64,000 nt of DNA, taken from NCBI RefSeq assembly GCF_900142265.1, contig NZ_FRAH01000012.1:1-64000 (forward strand). The letters are read 5' to 3'. This DNA is from Anaerotignum lactatifermentans DSM 14214 (GTDB lineage: Bacteria > Bacillota > Clostridia > Lachnospirales > Anaerotignaceae). The translations under genes and the position numbers were made by a program. Numbering within the stretch: position 1 is the first letter of the stretch; each line of letters opens with the position of its first letter. The notes beneath the pieces were generated by a model. It was not told the DNA's origin. It saw nothing but the letters and a program-made list of their open reading frames with translations, and did no database searches. Shown one piece after another: positions 6,817-16,188 of the stretch.

Positions 6817-9217
6817 GCGGCTTACCAAAAACGGCAAGGTGTACGGCGATCTTCTCTCCGCTGAGGAAAAGAAGAAGCTGGTCCTGCAGAAGAAAAAGGC
6901 CAAGAAGACAAAGAAAGTCCGTCAGTCGGCGCAGCAGACTATCCCCTATGTGGAGATGTGCCGCGACGGCATCTGCAAGGTCAACAGCCGCCTCTACACA
7001 AAGACTATCCGTTTCAACGACATCAACTACCAGCTCGCCCAGAACGAGGACAAAACGGCTATCTTTGAGAACTGGTGCGACTTTTTGAACTACTTTGACA
7101 GCTCGATTTTCGTCCAGTTCTCCTTTATCAACCAGAGGACGAGCATCAGCGAGTTCAAGAAGCAGATCAACATCCCGGAGCAGGATGACGAGTTCAACGA
7201 CATCCGCAGCGAGTATTCCGAGATGCTGCAAAACCAGCTCACGAAGGGCAACAACGGCCTCATCAAGCGCAAGTACATCACCTTCGGCATTGAGGCCGAC
7301 TCCCTGCGCATGGCGAAGGCCAAGCTGGATCGGATTGAGACGGACATCCTCAACAATTTCAAAACCCTCGGTGTGAAGACCGAGCCGCTGTCCGGCTACG
7401 AACGGCTGAAAGTGCTCCATGATGTGTTCAACATGGACTCGAACGAGCCGTTCCGCTTCTCCTTTGACATGGTAGCCCGGACGGGACTCAGCAGCAAAGA
7501 TTTCATCGCGCCCACTTCCTTCGACTTCCGTGAAGGCAAGTGCTTCAAGATGGGCAAGGCCATCGGCGCAGTGAGCTTCCTGCAAATCCTCACGCCGGAA
7601 CTCAATGACCGGATGCTGGCTGACTTCCTCGACATGGACAGCAACATCACGGTCAATCTTCATATCCGCACGATTGATCAGGCGAAAGCCATCAAGAGCA
7701 TCAAGATGAAGATTACCGACCTCGATAAGATGAAAATTGAAGAGCAGAAGAAGGCCGTGAGAAGCGGATATGACATGGAAATTATCCCGTCCGACCTTGC
7801 CACCTACGGCGGTGAGGCCAAGCGCCTGTTGCAGGACCTTCAGACGCGCAACGAGAGAATGTTCCTTGTGACCATCCTCATCATGAATACCGCTGCCTCC
7901 CGCCAGAAGCTCGAAAATGCCATCTTCCAGACGGCTTCCATCGCCCAGAAATACAACTGTGCGCTCAAGCGGCTGGACTTCCAGCAGGAAGAAGGGCTGA
8001 TGTCCTCTCTTCCGATTGGCCTGAATCAGATCGAGATTGAGCGCGGGCTGACCACCTCTTCGACGGCGGTGTTCGTCCCGTTCACGACGCAGGAGCTTTT
8101 TCAGAGCGGCGAGGCGCTGTATTACGGGCTGAACGCGCTCTCCAACAACATGATCATGGTTGACCGCAAGCAGCTCAAAAACCCGAACGGTCTGATCCTC
8201 GGCACCCCCGGCTCCGGCAAGAGCTTTTCGGCGAAGCGGGAAATGACCAACGCCTTCCTCATCACAGAAGATGACATCATCGTCTGCGATCCCGAGGCAG
8301 AGTATTATCCCCTTGTGCAGAAGCTCGGCGGTCAGGTCATCCGCATCTCGCCGGTAAGCAGCGACTACATCAATCCGCTGGACATCAATGTGAACTACTC
8401 GGAAGAGGAAAACCCGCTGACCTTGAAGTCCGACTTCATCCTCTCCATGTGTGAGCTGATTGTGGGCGGCAAGGACGGGCTGCAACCGGTGGAAAAGACC
8501 ATCATCGACCGCAGTGTCCGCAAGGTGTATCAGGACTACCTTGCCGATCCGGTTCCTGAGAAAATGCCCATCCTCGAAGACCTCTACAACATCCTGCGCA
8601 GCCAGAGCGAGCCGGAAGCACAGCGGATTGCCACTGCCCTTGAAATCTATGTGCATGGCTCGCTGAATGTCTTCAATCACCGGACGAATGTGGATGTGAA
8701 TAATCGCTTCGTCTGCTATGACATCAAGCAGCTCGGAAAGCAGCTCAAAAAGCTGGGGATGCTCATTGTGCAGGATCAGGTCTGGAACCGTGTGACCATC
8801 AACCGCGCCCAGCACAAGGCGACGCGCTACTACATGGACGAGTTCCACCTTCTGCTCAAGGAAGAACAGACAGCCGCCTATTCCGTCGAAATCTGGAAGC
8901 GGTTCAGAAAATGGGGCGGGATTCCGACCGGGATCACCCAGAATGTCAAGGATTTGCTGGCTTCCCGTGAGATTGAGAACATCTTTGAGAACTCCGACTT
9001 CGTTTACCTTCTGAACCAGGCATCCGGCGACCGGCAGATTCTCTCGAAGGCGCTGAACATCTCGCCCAGCCAGCAGAACTACATCACCAATTCCAACGCC
9101 GGTGAAGGCTTGATCTTCTACGGCTCGACCATCGTCCCCTTCAAGGATGACTTCCCGAAGGACACGATGCTCTATCGTTACATGACCACCAAACCCGAAG
9201 AAACCTTGCAGAATTAA
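6782..9217 (+). CDS. virB4: VirB4-family conjugative transfer ATPase
   Basis: This 811-residue ATPase powers the mating channel. The N-terminal 60 residues are very basic and precede the VirB4 N-terminal domain. Walker A GTPGSGKS is at about residues 474-481, and a VCDPEAEYY segment follows. The Walker B-like YMDEFHLLL region is near 684 and the C-terminal segment contains the NSDFVYLLNQASGD pattern of the family. The start is TTG 6782, supported by AAGGAGG ending nine bases upstream although it lies inside prgI. A 696-residue open frame on the opposite strand here is a shadow of the biased codon use. Confidence 0.95.
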   Translation: MHSSTKKAAEPKRLTKNGKVYGDLLSAEEKKKLVLQKKKAKKTKKVRQSAQQTIPYVEMCRDGICKVNSRLYTKTIRFNDINYQLAQNEDKTAIFENWCDFLNYFDSSIFVQFSFINQRTSISEFKKQINIPEQDDEFNDIRSEYSEMLQNQLTKGNNGLIKRKYITFGIEADSLRMAKAKLDRIETDILNNFKTLGVKTEPLSGYERLKVLHDVFNMDSNEPFRFSFDMVARTGLSSKDFIAPTSFDFREGKCFKMGKAIGAVSFLQILTPELNDRMLADFLDMDSNITVNLHIRTIDQAKAIKSIKMKITDLDKMKIEEQKKAVRSGYDMEIIPSDLATYGGEAKRLLQDLQTRNERMFLVTILIMNTAASRQKLENAIFQTASIAQKYNCALKRLDFQQEEGLMSSLPIGLNQIEIERGLTTSSTAVFVPFTTQELFQSGEALYYGLNALSNNMIMVDRKQLKNPNGLILGTPGSGKSFSAKREMTNAFLITEDDIIVCDPEAEYYPLVQKLGGQVIRISPVSSDYINPLDINVNYSEEENPLTLKSDFILSMCELIVGGKDGLQPVEKTIIDRSVRKVYQDYLADPVPEKMPILEDLYNILRSQSEPEAQRIATALEIYVHGSLNVFNHRTNVDVNNRFVCYDIKQLGKQLKKLGMLIVQDQVWNRVTINRAQHKATRYYMDEFHLLLKEEQTAAYSVEIWKRFRKWGGIPTGITQNVKDLLASREIENIFENSDFVYLLNQASGDRQILSKALNISPSQQNYITNSNAGEGLIFYGSTIVPFKDDFPKDTMLYRYMTTKPEETLQN

Positions 9218-9231
9218 GGAGGACTACCTTT

Positions 9232-9858
9232 ATGAAAAAGAATATGAATGAGAACTTTGAGATCACCGTTGACGAGATGACCGAGATTTTCGGCGATACG
9301 CCGGTTGAGATGAGCTTCCGCGAGGTCAAGGAAGGCATGGACAGCTTCTTCGGCCTGATGGGGCTGACCGTGGAGTTGGTCAACCTGATCCGCAAGGAGG
9401 ACGAGCTGAAAAAGCACCACCGCGCCTACCTCCATGTCCGCGAGGAAATCGCCGAGTGCGCCAATGAGGCGACGGAGGTCATCGGCGGTATTCTCGACTC
9501 CATTCAGGAGAAAGAACACATCTACCGTGTGTCCGGCTCTCCTTCCGCTTTTGATATGGATGAGGAAGACGAGTATGAGGATGATTTCGTCACCATCCCC
9601 AAGGAGAAGTACGACAGCATGATTGAGGATCTGCTGACGATGGCCGAGCTGATCGACATGGTATCGGATATGCGCACCAAGGATGTCCGCGCCATTCAGG
9701 AGTTTGGCAAGTTCATCCCCGCTTATGCCGCCTATGAGCGCAATCGTCTTTCCCTGTACCGCGAAGCGGCGAAGGAGGCCGAGTCCATCATCGACCGCTG
9801 GGAGGATGAGCTGGACGAGGACGAGGACTACGAGCCGGACGAGTATTTCTCCGACTGA
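9232..9858 (+). CDS. Conserved acidic element protein
   Basis: This 208-residue protein of unknown function starts at ATG 9232 after a GGAGG site, 14 bases downstream of virB4. It is strongly helical and acidic: a central DMDEEDEYEDDF and a C-terminal DELDEDEDYEPDEYF tract frame the helical parts. No signal peptide, membrane span or catalytic motif is visible. Proteins of this kind sit between VirB4 and the methyltransferase/NlpC genes in related elements. The acidic tail could mimic DNA or bind basic relaxosome proteins, but nothing shows this directly. Confidence 0.7.
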   Translation: MKKNMNENFEITVDEMTEIFGDTPVEMSFREVKEGMDSFFGLMGLTVELVNLIRKEDELKKHHRAYLHVREEIAECANEATEVIGGILDSIQEKEHIYRVSGSPSAFDMDEEDEYEDDFVTIPKEKYDSMIEDLLTMAELIDMVSDMRTKDVRAIQEFGKFIPAYAAYERNRLSLYREAAKEAESIIDRWEDELDEDEDYEPDEYFSD

Positions 9859-9894
9859 TTGCGCATCAAGTCTCGCAGAAAGGAGGGAGTCCCC

Positions 9895-10842
9895 ATACAG
9901 CTTGATCACATTTACACCGGCGATTGTCTCGAAGTCCTCAAAACGCTGCCCGATGAAAGCGTCCATTGCTGCATCACCTCCCCGCCGTATTACGCGCTGC
10001 GCGATTACGGTGTGGACGGGCAGATCGGCAGAGAGGCAACGCCAAAGGAATACATCTCGCGCCTGACGGAAGTGTTCGCCGAAGTCAGGCGCGTTCTGCG
10101 CTCAGACGGGACGCTCTGGCTTAACATCTCCGACACCTATGCCGGGAAAGGCAATCAGGGCGGCTATGTGGACGCAAAAAATCCCAAGGGCAGAAATGGT
10201 CAGGCTGTGGCTCTTAACTACAAGGTTGAGGGCTGCAAGCCCAAGGACATGATCGGCATCCCGTGGATGCTGGCCTTTTCGCTCCGCGACTCCGGCTGGT
10301 ATTTGCGCAATGACATCATCTGGATGAAAGAAAACCCGATGCCGGAAAGCGTTAAAGACCGCTGCGCCCGCTGCTATGAGCATATCTTTCTGTTCTCGAA
10401 GTCACGGAAGTATTTCTTTGACTACAAGGCCATTTCCGAGCCGATTGCTCCCGGAACGGTAAGCAGGCTCAAGCGCGGGGTCAAGGGAAGCAACAAATAC
10501 GGGGAACCTATCCCCGGACAGGCAAAGCAGCAGACCATCAACCTGTGCCGTGAACACGGTGCTATCTCCGATGAGATGATCAATCCTCTGCGTAACAAGC
10601 GGGATGTCTGGATTATCAACACCGTCCCCTTCAAAGGCGGTCACTATGCCGCCTATCCGCCGAAGCTGGTGGAAACCTGTCTTCTTGCCGGTTGCCTGGA
10701 AGGCGGTGTTGTCCTTGATCCCTTTATGGGAAGCGGCACAACCGGCATGGTCGCAAAGCAGCTTGACCGTCACTATATCGGGATTGAGTTAAACCCTGAA
10801 TACAAAGAACTTGCCGAGGCGCGGATTGGAGGTGAAATTTGA
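9895..10842 (+). CDS. Site-specific DNA methyltransferase (N4/N6, beta-type), probable ATA start
   Basis: The product has catalytic SPPY at about residues 29-32, a GDCLEVL segment before it, and the AdoMet motif DPFMGSGTTG near residue 275. This order (catalytic motif first) marks the beta class of amino-methyltransferases. The expected N-terminus lines up with ATA at 9895, exactly eight bases after AAAGGAGG (9879-9886). No ATG, GTG or TTG lies in frame there, and the only standard in-frame start upstream, TTG 9859, precedes the ribosome site. So initiation is either at a rare ATA codon or weak from TTG 9859. It overlaps the next gene by one base. Likely role: protective methylation of the element. 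Confidence 0.85.
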   Translation: MQLDHIYTGDCLEVLKTLPDESVHCCITSPPYYALRDYGVDGQIGREATPKEYISRLTEVFAEVRRVLRSDGTLWLNISDTYAGKGNQGGYVDAKNPKGRNGQAVALNYKVEGCKPKDMIGIPWMLAFSLRDSGWYLRNDIIWMKENPMPESVKDRCARCYEHIFLFSKSRKYFFDYKAISEPIAPGTVSRLKRGVKGSNKYGEPIPGQAKQQTINLCREHGAISDEMINPLRNKRDVWIINTVPFKGGHYAAYPPKLVETCLLAGCLEGGVVLDPFMGSGTTGMVAKQLDRHYIGIELNPEYKELAEARIGGEI

Positions 10843-13046
10843 TGCCTCATGATGAATTGAAGCCCAAAGACCGGGTTGTCCTGCGGATGACCAGAGACGG
10901 CGCAGTGGAAGAAAACCTCACCGAAGGCACCTCAGAAAAAGTGTCAAAACGGCTTGAGGACGCCCAGCTTGTTGCGCCCCACGACACGGAAACCGGCGAT
11001 ATTGCCGAAGAGGTCAAGAAGCGGCGGCAGCTTCGTCCTGATGAGCTGGAAGACGCAGTGAGTCAGGCTCAAGCCGAAACACAGTCCGCAGATGCGGAGC
11101 AAGAGTACAAGCCGGGCGATCTACCCGTCAGCGATGATCCCACATCTCACACTCTGCACTCTGAGACATACCGCACCCATTCCGTTGACTACGGAAAAGC
11201 ATTTGCCGACACCGCTGTTACCGGTAAGGTCAGCAGACCTCGCGCTGAAAGGCAGATTGATGGAGAGTCCGTTCTGGAAAGAGCGGCGGAAACCTCCGCA
11301 GAGATGCCGGACCTTGACGATGATGCCCCAGCTTCCAGACGGATTGAACGGTTGGAGCGAAAATCTCAGAAGGCGCATGAGCGTCTGGATGCCGCCCGTG
11401 AGAAGCTGCCCACCAAGAAGGTGCTGAAAAAAGAGCGCGTCTTTGACGAGGAGACCGGTAAAGGCAAAACCCGCCTCTACTTTGAAGACGAGCTGAAAGT
11501 CCCCAAGGGACAGAGCAAATTGCAGTTTGAGGCAGACAAGACCGTCCGCAAGGTCGGCGATACGCTTGCCTCTGGCATCCACGGCAAAATCCATGAGGTA
11601 GAGCAGGAAAACTCCGGCGTGGAAGCCGCCCATAAGACAGAGATTGCCGCAGAGTCCGTTGTCCGCCACTACCAGCACCATACAGAGCGCAGTGCAAACA
11701 AGCCTTTCGAGAAGGTGTCCAAGCTGGAACAGAAGGCCGAGGCCACTGACCGGAAGCTCCATTTTGAGAAGACGGTCGCCGAAAATCCTGAGATGAAGGC
11801 TTCCCGTGCCAATATGAATAAGCACTACCAGAAGCAGCACATCAAGAAGGAATACGCTGCGGCTCGCAAGGCCGGGGCGCAAACAGCCTCCACCGCCACC
11901 AAGTCCACCGGTAAAACCGTCCGGGAGAAAGCGTCGGATAAGGTCAAGGACTTTATCTCCAAGAACAAGAAGGTTTTTGCGTGGCTGGGCGTAGGACTAA
12001 TGATCCTGATTCTGTTGTCCGCCGGGATTAGCTCCTGCACAGCAATGTTCACCTCTACTACCTCGTCTGTCATCGCCACTTCCTACCTCAGTGAGGACGA
12101 TGCCATGACCGGTGCGGAGGCGCAGTATTGTCAGATGGAGGCGGAGCTGCAATCGTATCTGGATAACTACGAGAGCACACACGACTACGACGAGTACCAC
12201 TTTGACCTTGACGCGATTGAGCACGATCCCTATGTGCTGATCTCCATTCTATCCGCCCTCAATGAGGGAGAGTTCACGCTGGACGAAGTTCAGGGGCTTC
12301 TTCAAACGCTCTTTGACCGGCAATACATCCTCACTGAGGATGTGGAGGTTGAGGTGCGTTACCGGACCGAGACCCGGACAGGGACAACGACTGTCACCGA
12401 TCCCGAAACCGGCGAGACCAGCACGGAAACTTACACTTATGAAGTCGAAGTCCCGTACAACTACTACATCTGTACCGTTACGCTGGAAAACTTTGACCTC
12501 TCCCATTTGCCGGTCTACATCATGAATGAAGACCAGCTCTCCATGTACTCAGCCTATATGTCAACGCTGGGCAACCGTGAGGATTTGTTCCCCGGCTCCG
12601 GCTATGTGGACAAGTACATTGAAAACCCACCCGATGACTACACGGTCAATGCGGCGTATCTGACAGACGAGAAGTTCGCCACCCTCATCGCAGAGGCAGA
12701 AAAATATCTCGGCTACCCGTATGTCTGGGGCGGCTCAAATCCATCCACTTCCTTTGACTGTTCGGGATTCGTCAGCTATGTCCTCACCAACAGCGGACTT
12801 GTCAACACCGGGCGGCTGGGTGCGCAGGGGCTTTACAATGTCTGTTCGCCTGTTTCCAGCGCCGATGTGAAGCCGGGGGATCTCGTCTTCTTTGTCGGCA
12901 CATACGACACACCGGGCGTTTCCCATGTGGGAATCTATGTGGGCGACAATGTGATGTTGCACTGCGGCGATCCCATCCAGTACACATCCATCAACACTTC
13001 CTATTGGCAATCCCACTTTTATGCCTTTGGAAGACCCAACTACTAA
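10842..13046 (+). CDS. CD1108-type NlpC/P60 cell-wall hydrolase of the transfer apparatus
   Basis: This 734-residue protein makes the opening in peptidoglycan for conjugation. The N-terminal 370 residues are charged, helical and cytoplasmic. One membrane span lies at about 380-402 (KVFAWLGVGLMILILLSAGI). An extracellular linker with Thr-rich DPETGETSTETYTYE follows, and residues about 605-734 form an NlpC/P60 domain with catalytic Cys near 640 (SFDCSGF) and His near 695 (SHVGIY). Start ATG 10842 overlaps the methyltransferase stop and follows GGAGGTG; the TTG three bases earlier is less likely. The fused lysozyme domain of some relatives is absent. Confidence 0.88.
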   Translation: MPHDELKPKDRVVLRMTRDGAVEENLTEGTSEKVSKRLEDAQLVAPHDTETGDIAEEVKKRRQLRPDELEDAVSQAQAETQSADAEQEYKPGDLPVSDDPTSHTLHSETYRTHSVDYGKAFADTAVTGKVSRPRAERQIDGESVLERAAETSAEMPDLDDDAPASRRIERLERKSQKAHERLDAAREKLPTKKVLKKERVFDEETGKGKTRLYFEDELKVPKGQSKLQFEADKTVRKVGDTLASGIHGKIHEVEQENSGVEAAHKTEIAAESVVRHYQHHTERSANKPFEKVSKLEQKAEATDRKLHFEKTVAENPEMKASRANMNKHYQKQHIKKEYAAARKAGAQTASTATKSTGKTVREKASDKVKDFISKNKKVFAWLGVGLMILILLSAGISSCTAMFTSTTSSVIATSYLSEDDAMTGAEAQYCQMEAELQSYLDNYESTHDYDEYHFDLDAIEHDPYVLISILSALNEGEFTLDEVQGLLQTLFDRQYILTEDVEVEVRYRTETRTGTTTVTDPETGETSTETYTYEVEVPYNYYICTVTLENFDLSHLPVYIMNEDQLSMYSAYMSTLGNREDLFPGSGYVDKYIENPPDDYTVNAAYLTDEKFATLIAEAEKYLGYPYVWGGSNPSTSFDCSGFVSYVLTNSGLVNTGRLGAQGLYNVCSPVSSADVKPGDLVFFVGTYDTPGVSHVGIYVGDNVMLHCGDPIQYTSINTSYWQSHFYAFGRPNY

Positions 13047-13063
13047 CCGAAAGGAGCGTTTTT

Positions 13064-13309
13064 ATGAACCCGAAATATCAGAAGGTTTGCGCGGAAATCG
13101 CCAAAACCGAGAAGAAGGTCGAGGACCTGCAGGGGCAGCTCAAGGAGCTGTACGACAAGAAAACCGAGCTGGAAAACCTTGAAATCGTCAACACCGTCCG
13201 TGCGATGGTCATGGACAAGGATCAGATCATGTCCTTCCTTGCCGCGATGAAGGACAGCAAGGCGGAAAAGCCTACCACTACCCAGCAGGAGGTGACGGAC
13301 AATGACTAA
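13064..13309 (+). CDS. DUF4315 family protein
   Basis: This 81-residue protein (MNPKYQKVCAEIAKTEKKVED...) is a short coiled coil over residues 8-45 followed by a helical segment. It matches the DUF4315 proteins that always sit between the NlpC/P60 and DUF4366 genes in Tn1549-like operons. Function is unknown; the coiled coil suggests an adaptor. ATG 13064 follows GAAAGGAGC. It overlaps the next gene by eight bases. Confidence 0.8.
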   Translation: MNPKYQKVCAEIAKTEKKVEDLQGQLKELYDKKTELENLEIVNTVRAMVMDKDQIMSFLAAMKDSKAEKPTTTQQEVTDND

Positions 13310-14111
13310 GAGAAAAGGAATCCGCCTTCTGGCGGCACTTGCACTGTGCTTTACGCTTTGCATCTCGTTCACTGTACCCGCATTCGCCTATGCGGATGAT
13401 ACCGAGCAGGAGCTTCCGGTCACGGAGGCGACCCAGCCCGAGGCAACACCGGAAACCGCAGCACCCGAAGAGCCTGAATCGTATGAGGGCGAGCCGATTG
13501 ACGGTGAAGGCAACGCTTATACCCGCGATCTGCTCTATGACAAGGCGACGAATAAGCAGTTCATCACAGTACAGACCAAGACCGGCAACGCCTTCTATGT
13601 CGTGATCGATTACGATGCGCCCATTAACGAGGAAGAGGAACAGTACCAGACCTATTTCCTCAACATGGTGGACGAGGCCGATCTGCTTGCCCTGTTGGAT
13701 GAGAAAACGGCATCTTCGCTTACTACCTGTAACTGCGATACTCGCTGCGAGGCCGGAGCTGTCAATACGGAATGTCCTGTTTGCAAAACAAACATGAGCG
13801 AGTGTACCGGCGCTGTACCTGAGCCGGAAGAGCCGGTCGAGGACGAGGAAACCGAGGTGCCGGAAGAGCCGGAAAACGCTTCCCCGAACATTGCCCTGAT
13901 CATCGGTATCATCGCGCTGGTCGGCATCGGCGGTGGTGCATATTACTACATCAAGTTCGTTCGCGGCAAGAAGCAGAAGGACGAGGATCTGGATTTCTTC
14001 GATGACGAGGGTTATGAGGAAGAGCCGTATATCAACGAGGACGAAGAGCCTGTCATTGCTGACGATGCGGATGACGAGGCCGAAACCACAGAAACGGAGG
14101 AAACGATTTGA
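13302..14111 (+). CDS. DUF4366 (CD1107-type) surface protein
   Basis: This 269-residue secreted, membrane-anchored protein has a signal peptide (basic MTKRKGIR, hydrophobic core, probable cleavage after AFA near residue 28). An acidic Pro/Glu-rich linker follows, then a globular domain with ITVQTKTGNAFYVVIDYD at about 80-130. A cysteine-rich stretch (CNCDTRCEAG...CPVC) precedes a C-terminal membrane span at about 196-218 and a very acidic cytoplasmic tail. This architecture matches the DUF4366/CD1107 family of conjugative transposons. It probably belongs to the surface part of the transfer machinery. Its stop overlaps the TTG start of topB. Confidence 0.87.
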   Translation: MTKRKGIRLLAALALCFTLCISFTVPAFAYADDTEQELPVTEATQPEATPETAAPEEPESYEGEPIDGEGNAYTRDLLYDKATNKQFITVQTKTGNAFYVVIDYDAPINEEEEQYQTYFLNMVDEADLLALLDEKTASSLTTCNCDTRCEAGAVNTECPVCKTNMSECTGAVPEPEEPVEDEETEVPEEPENASPNIALIIGIIALVGIGGGAYYYIKFVRGKKQKDEDLDFFDDEGYEEEPYINEDEEPVIADDADDEAETTETEETI

Positions 14112-16177
14112 TCTTAGTGATTGCGGAAAAACCAAGCGTTGGAGCCGCTATCGGGAAGGTGCTGGGTGCTTCCTCCCGTAAGGACGGCTATCTCGAAGGA
14201 AACAACTACATCGTCTCATGGTGCGTCGGTCATCTTGTGGGGCTTGCGGACGCAAGCTCCTACGATGAGCGCTTTGCCAAATGGCGGTACAGCGATCTCC
14301 CCATCGTCCCGGAGGAATGGCTGTTTGAAGTCCCGAAGGACAAGCAGAAGCAGTTCAAGGTGCTGTGCGACCTCATGCGCGATAAGCGTGTGACCGAGCT
14401 TGTCTGCGCCACCGATGCAGGACGCGAGGGCGAGCTGATTTTCCGGTTGGTCTACAACAAAGCCGGTTGCACAAAGCCCTTTAAGCGCCTGTGGATCAGT
14501 TCGTTGGAAGATAGCGCAATCCGGGAGGGCTTTGCCCATCTGCGAAGCAGCGGCGAGTATGACCGGCTCTACGAAGCCGCGCTTGCCCGTTCCAAGGCAG
14601 ATTGGATTGTCGGCATCAACGGCACAAGGCTGTTCTCGACACTCTATCATAAGAAGCTGGTGGTCGGGCGCGTCCAAACGCCTACGCTGGCAATGCTGGT
14701 GGAGCGTGAAGGCAAAATCTCCACCTTCCATAAGGAGAAATACTTCAATGTCCATATCAGCAAAGACAACCTGACGGCGGACCTGGAAAAGGTCAAAACC
14801 GAAGAGGAAGCGAAGGCGATTGCGGCGGCTTGCGATAAAAAGCAAGCCGTCGTTTCTTTTCTCAAAAAAGAGACGAAGACAGTCAACCCGCCGAGGCTCT
14901 ATGATCTGACCACCTTGCAGCGGGAAGCCAACCGCTACTATGGCTTTACCGCCCAGCAGACGCTCGATCTGGTGCAGTCCCTCTATGAGAAAAAGCTGCT
15001 CACCTATCCCCGAACGGACAGTCAGTTCATCACTGAGGATATGGAGAGCACCGCCCGTCAGGCGATCGGCATTGTCTCCCGCAAGCTGCCGCTCTTCGAG
15101 GGCATTACCCATGAGCCGGACATCGGGCGAATTACCAACAACGCCAAGGTCACTGACCATCATGCCATTATTCCCACCGTCCAGCTTGAAAAGCAGGACC
15201 TCGCCGAGCTGCCGGAGTCGGAACAAAAAATCATCCAGCTTGTCGCCATGCGCCTTCTGAGCGCTACCGGTGAGAAGCACATCTACGACGAGACTTCGGT
15301 CACGCTCACCTGTGAGGGCTACGAGTTCAAGGCAAAGGGCAAAACAGTCATGCAGGATGGATGGAAGGCGATTGAGCACCGCTTCAAGGAAACGCTCAAG
15401 AGCAAGGAAAAAGACGAGCCGGAACGCTCGCTGCCTTCTCTGAATGAGAAGGATATTCTCTCTTCTGTCGTTTCCAGCTTCACCGAACATTACACATCCC
15501 CACCGAAGCCCTACACCGAAGACTCCCTTCTGTCGGCAATGGAGACCGCCGGAAATGATGCGTTTGATGATGATACCGAAAAGAAAGGGCTTGGCACTCC
15601 TGCCACCCGCGCCGGTATCATCGAAAAGCTGGTCAAAGGTGGCTTTGTTGAGCGCAAGGGCAAATCTCTCGTGCCTACAAAGGACGGCAACAACCTTGTA
15701 TGCGTCCTGCCCGAACAGATCACTTCTCCTTCCATGACGGCGGAATGGGAAAATACCCTGATGCAGATTGAGCGCGGCAATGCGGATGCGGACAAGTTCC
15801 TTTCCGGCATTGTGGGGATGACCTCCGAGCTGGTCAAAGCCTATCCCTTCCTCTCTGACGCCGAGGCAAACCGCTTCGATACCGGCAGAGAGTCCATTGG
15901 CAAATGTCCGCGCTGCGGCTCGTCGGTCTATGTGGGCAAGGGCAACTACTACTGTTCCAACAAGGATTGTTCCTTCTGTATGTGGGAGGACAACAAGTTT
16001 TTCTCTTCCAAGAAAAAGAAGCTGACCAAGAAAATCGCCGCTGAACTGCTGGAAAAGGGTTGGTGCAGAGTGACCGGGCTTTATACGCCAAAACGCCCGC
16101 AGCTTTATGACGCAGTGATCCGTCTGGATGACACAGGTGGCAAGTATGTCAGCTTCAAGATGGAGTTTGATAAGTAA
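14108..16177 (+). CDS. topB: DNA topoisomerase III, element-encoded
   Basis: This 689-residue type IA topoisomerase has a TOPRIM start (ILVIAEKPSVGAAIG), a second acidic motif CATDAGREGELIFR, and the catalytic tyrosine at about residue 300 in LTYPRTDSQFIT. A C-terminal zinc ribbon lies near 598-622 (CPRCGSSVYVG...CSNKDCSFC). The TTG start overlaps the previous stop (TTGA). Such enzymes are standard in Tn1549-type elements and probably resolve single-stranded transfer or replication intermediates. Length is normal. Confidence 0.95.
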   Translation: MILVIAEKPSVGAAIGKVLGASSRKDGYLEGNNYIVSWCVGHLVGLADASSYDERFAKWRYSDLPIVPEEWLFEVPKDKQKQFKVLCDLMRDKRVTELVCATDAGREGELIFRLVYNKAGCTKPFKRLWISSLEDSAIREGFAHLRSSGEYDRLYEAALARSKADWIVGINGTRLFSTLYHKKLVVGRVQTPTLAMLVEREGKISTFHKEKYFNVHISKDNLTADLEKVKTEEEAKAIAAACDKKQAVVSFLKKETKTVNPPRLYDLTTLQREANRYYGFTAQQTLDLVQSLYEKKLLTYPRTDSQFITEDMESTARQAIGIVSRKLPLFEGITHEPDIGRITNNAKVTDHHAIIPTVQLEKQDLAELPESEQKIIQLVAMRLLSATGEKHIYDETSVTLTCEGYEFKAKGKTVMQDGWKAIEHRFKETLKSKEKDEPERSLPSLNEKDILSSVVSSFTEHYTSPPKPYTEDSLLSAMETAGNDAFDDDTEKKGLGTPATRAGIIEKLVKGGFVERKGKSLVPTKDGNNLVCVLPEQITSPSMTAEWENTLMQIERGNADADKFLSGIVGMTSELVKAYPFLSDAEANRFDTGRESIGKCPRCGSSVYVGKGNYYCSNKDCSFCMWEDNKFFSSKKKKLTKKIAAELLEKGWCRVTGLYTPKRPQLYDAVIRLDDTGGKYVSFKMEFDK

Positions 16178-16188
16178 GGAGGTCATAA

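Noticed and set aside
6758-8848. Long open frame (696 codons) on the minus strand
   Set aside because: It is antisense to virB4, has no ribosome site and no recognisable domain; it follows from codon bias on the coding strand.
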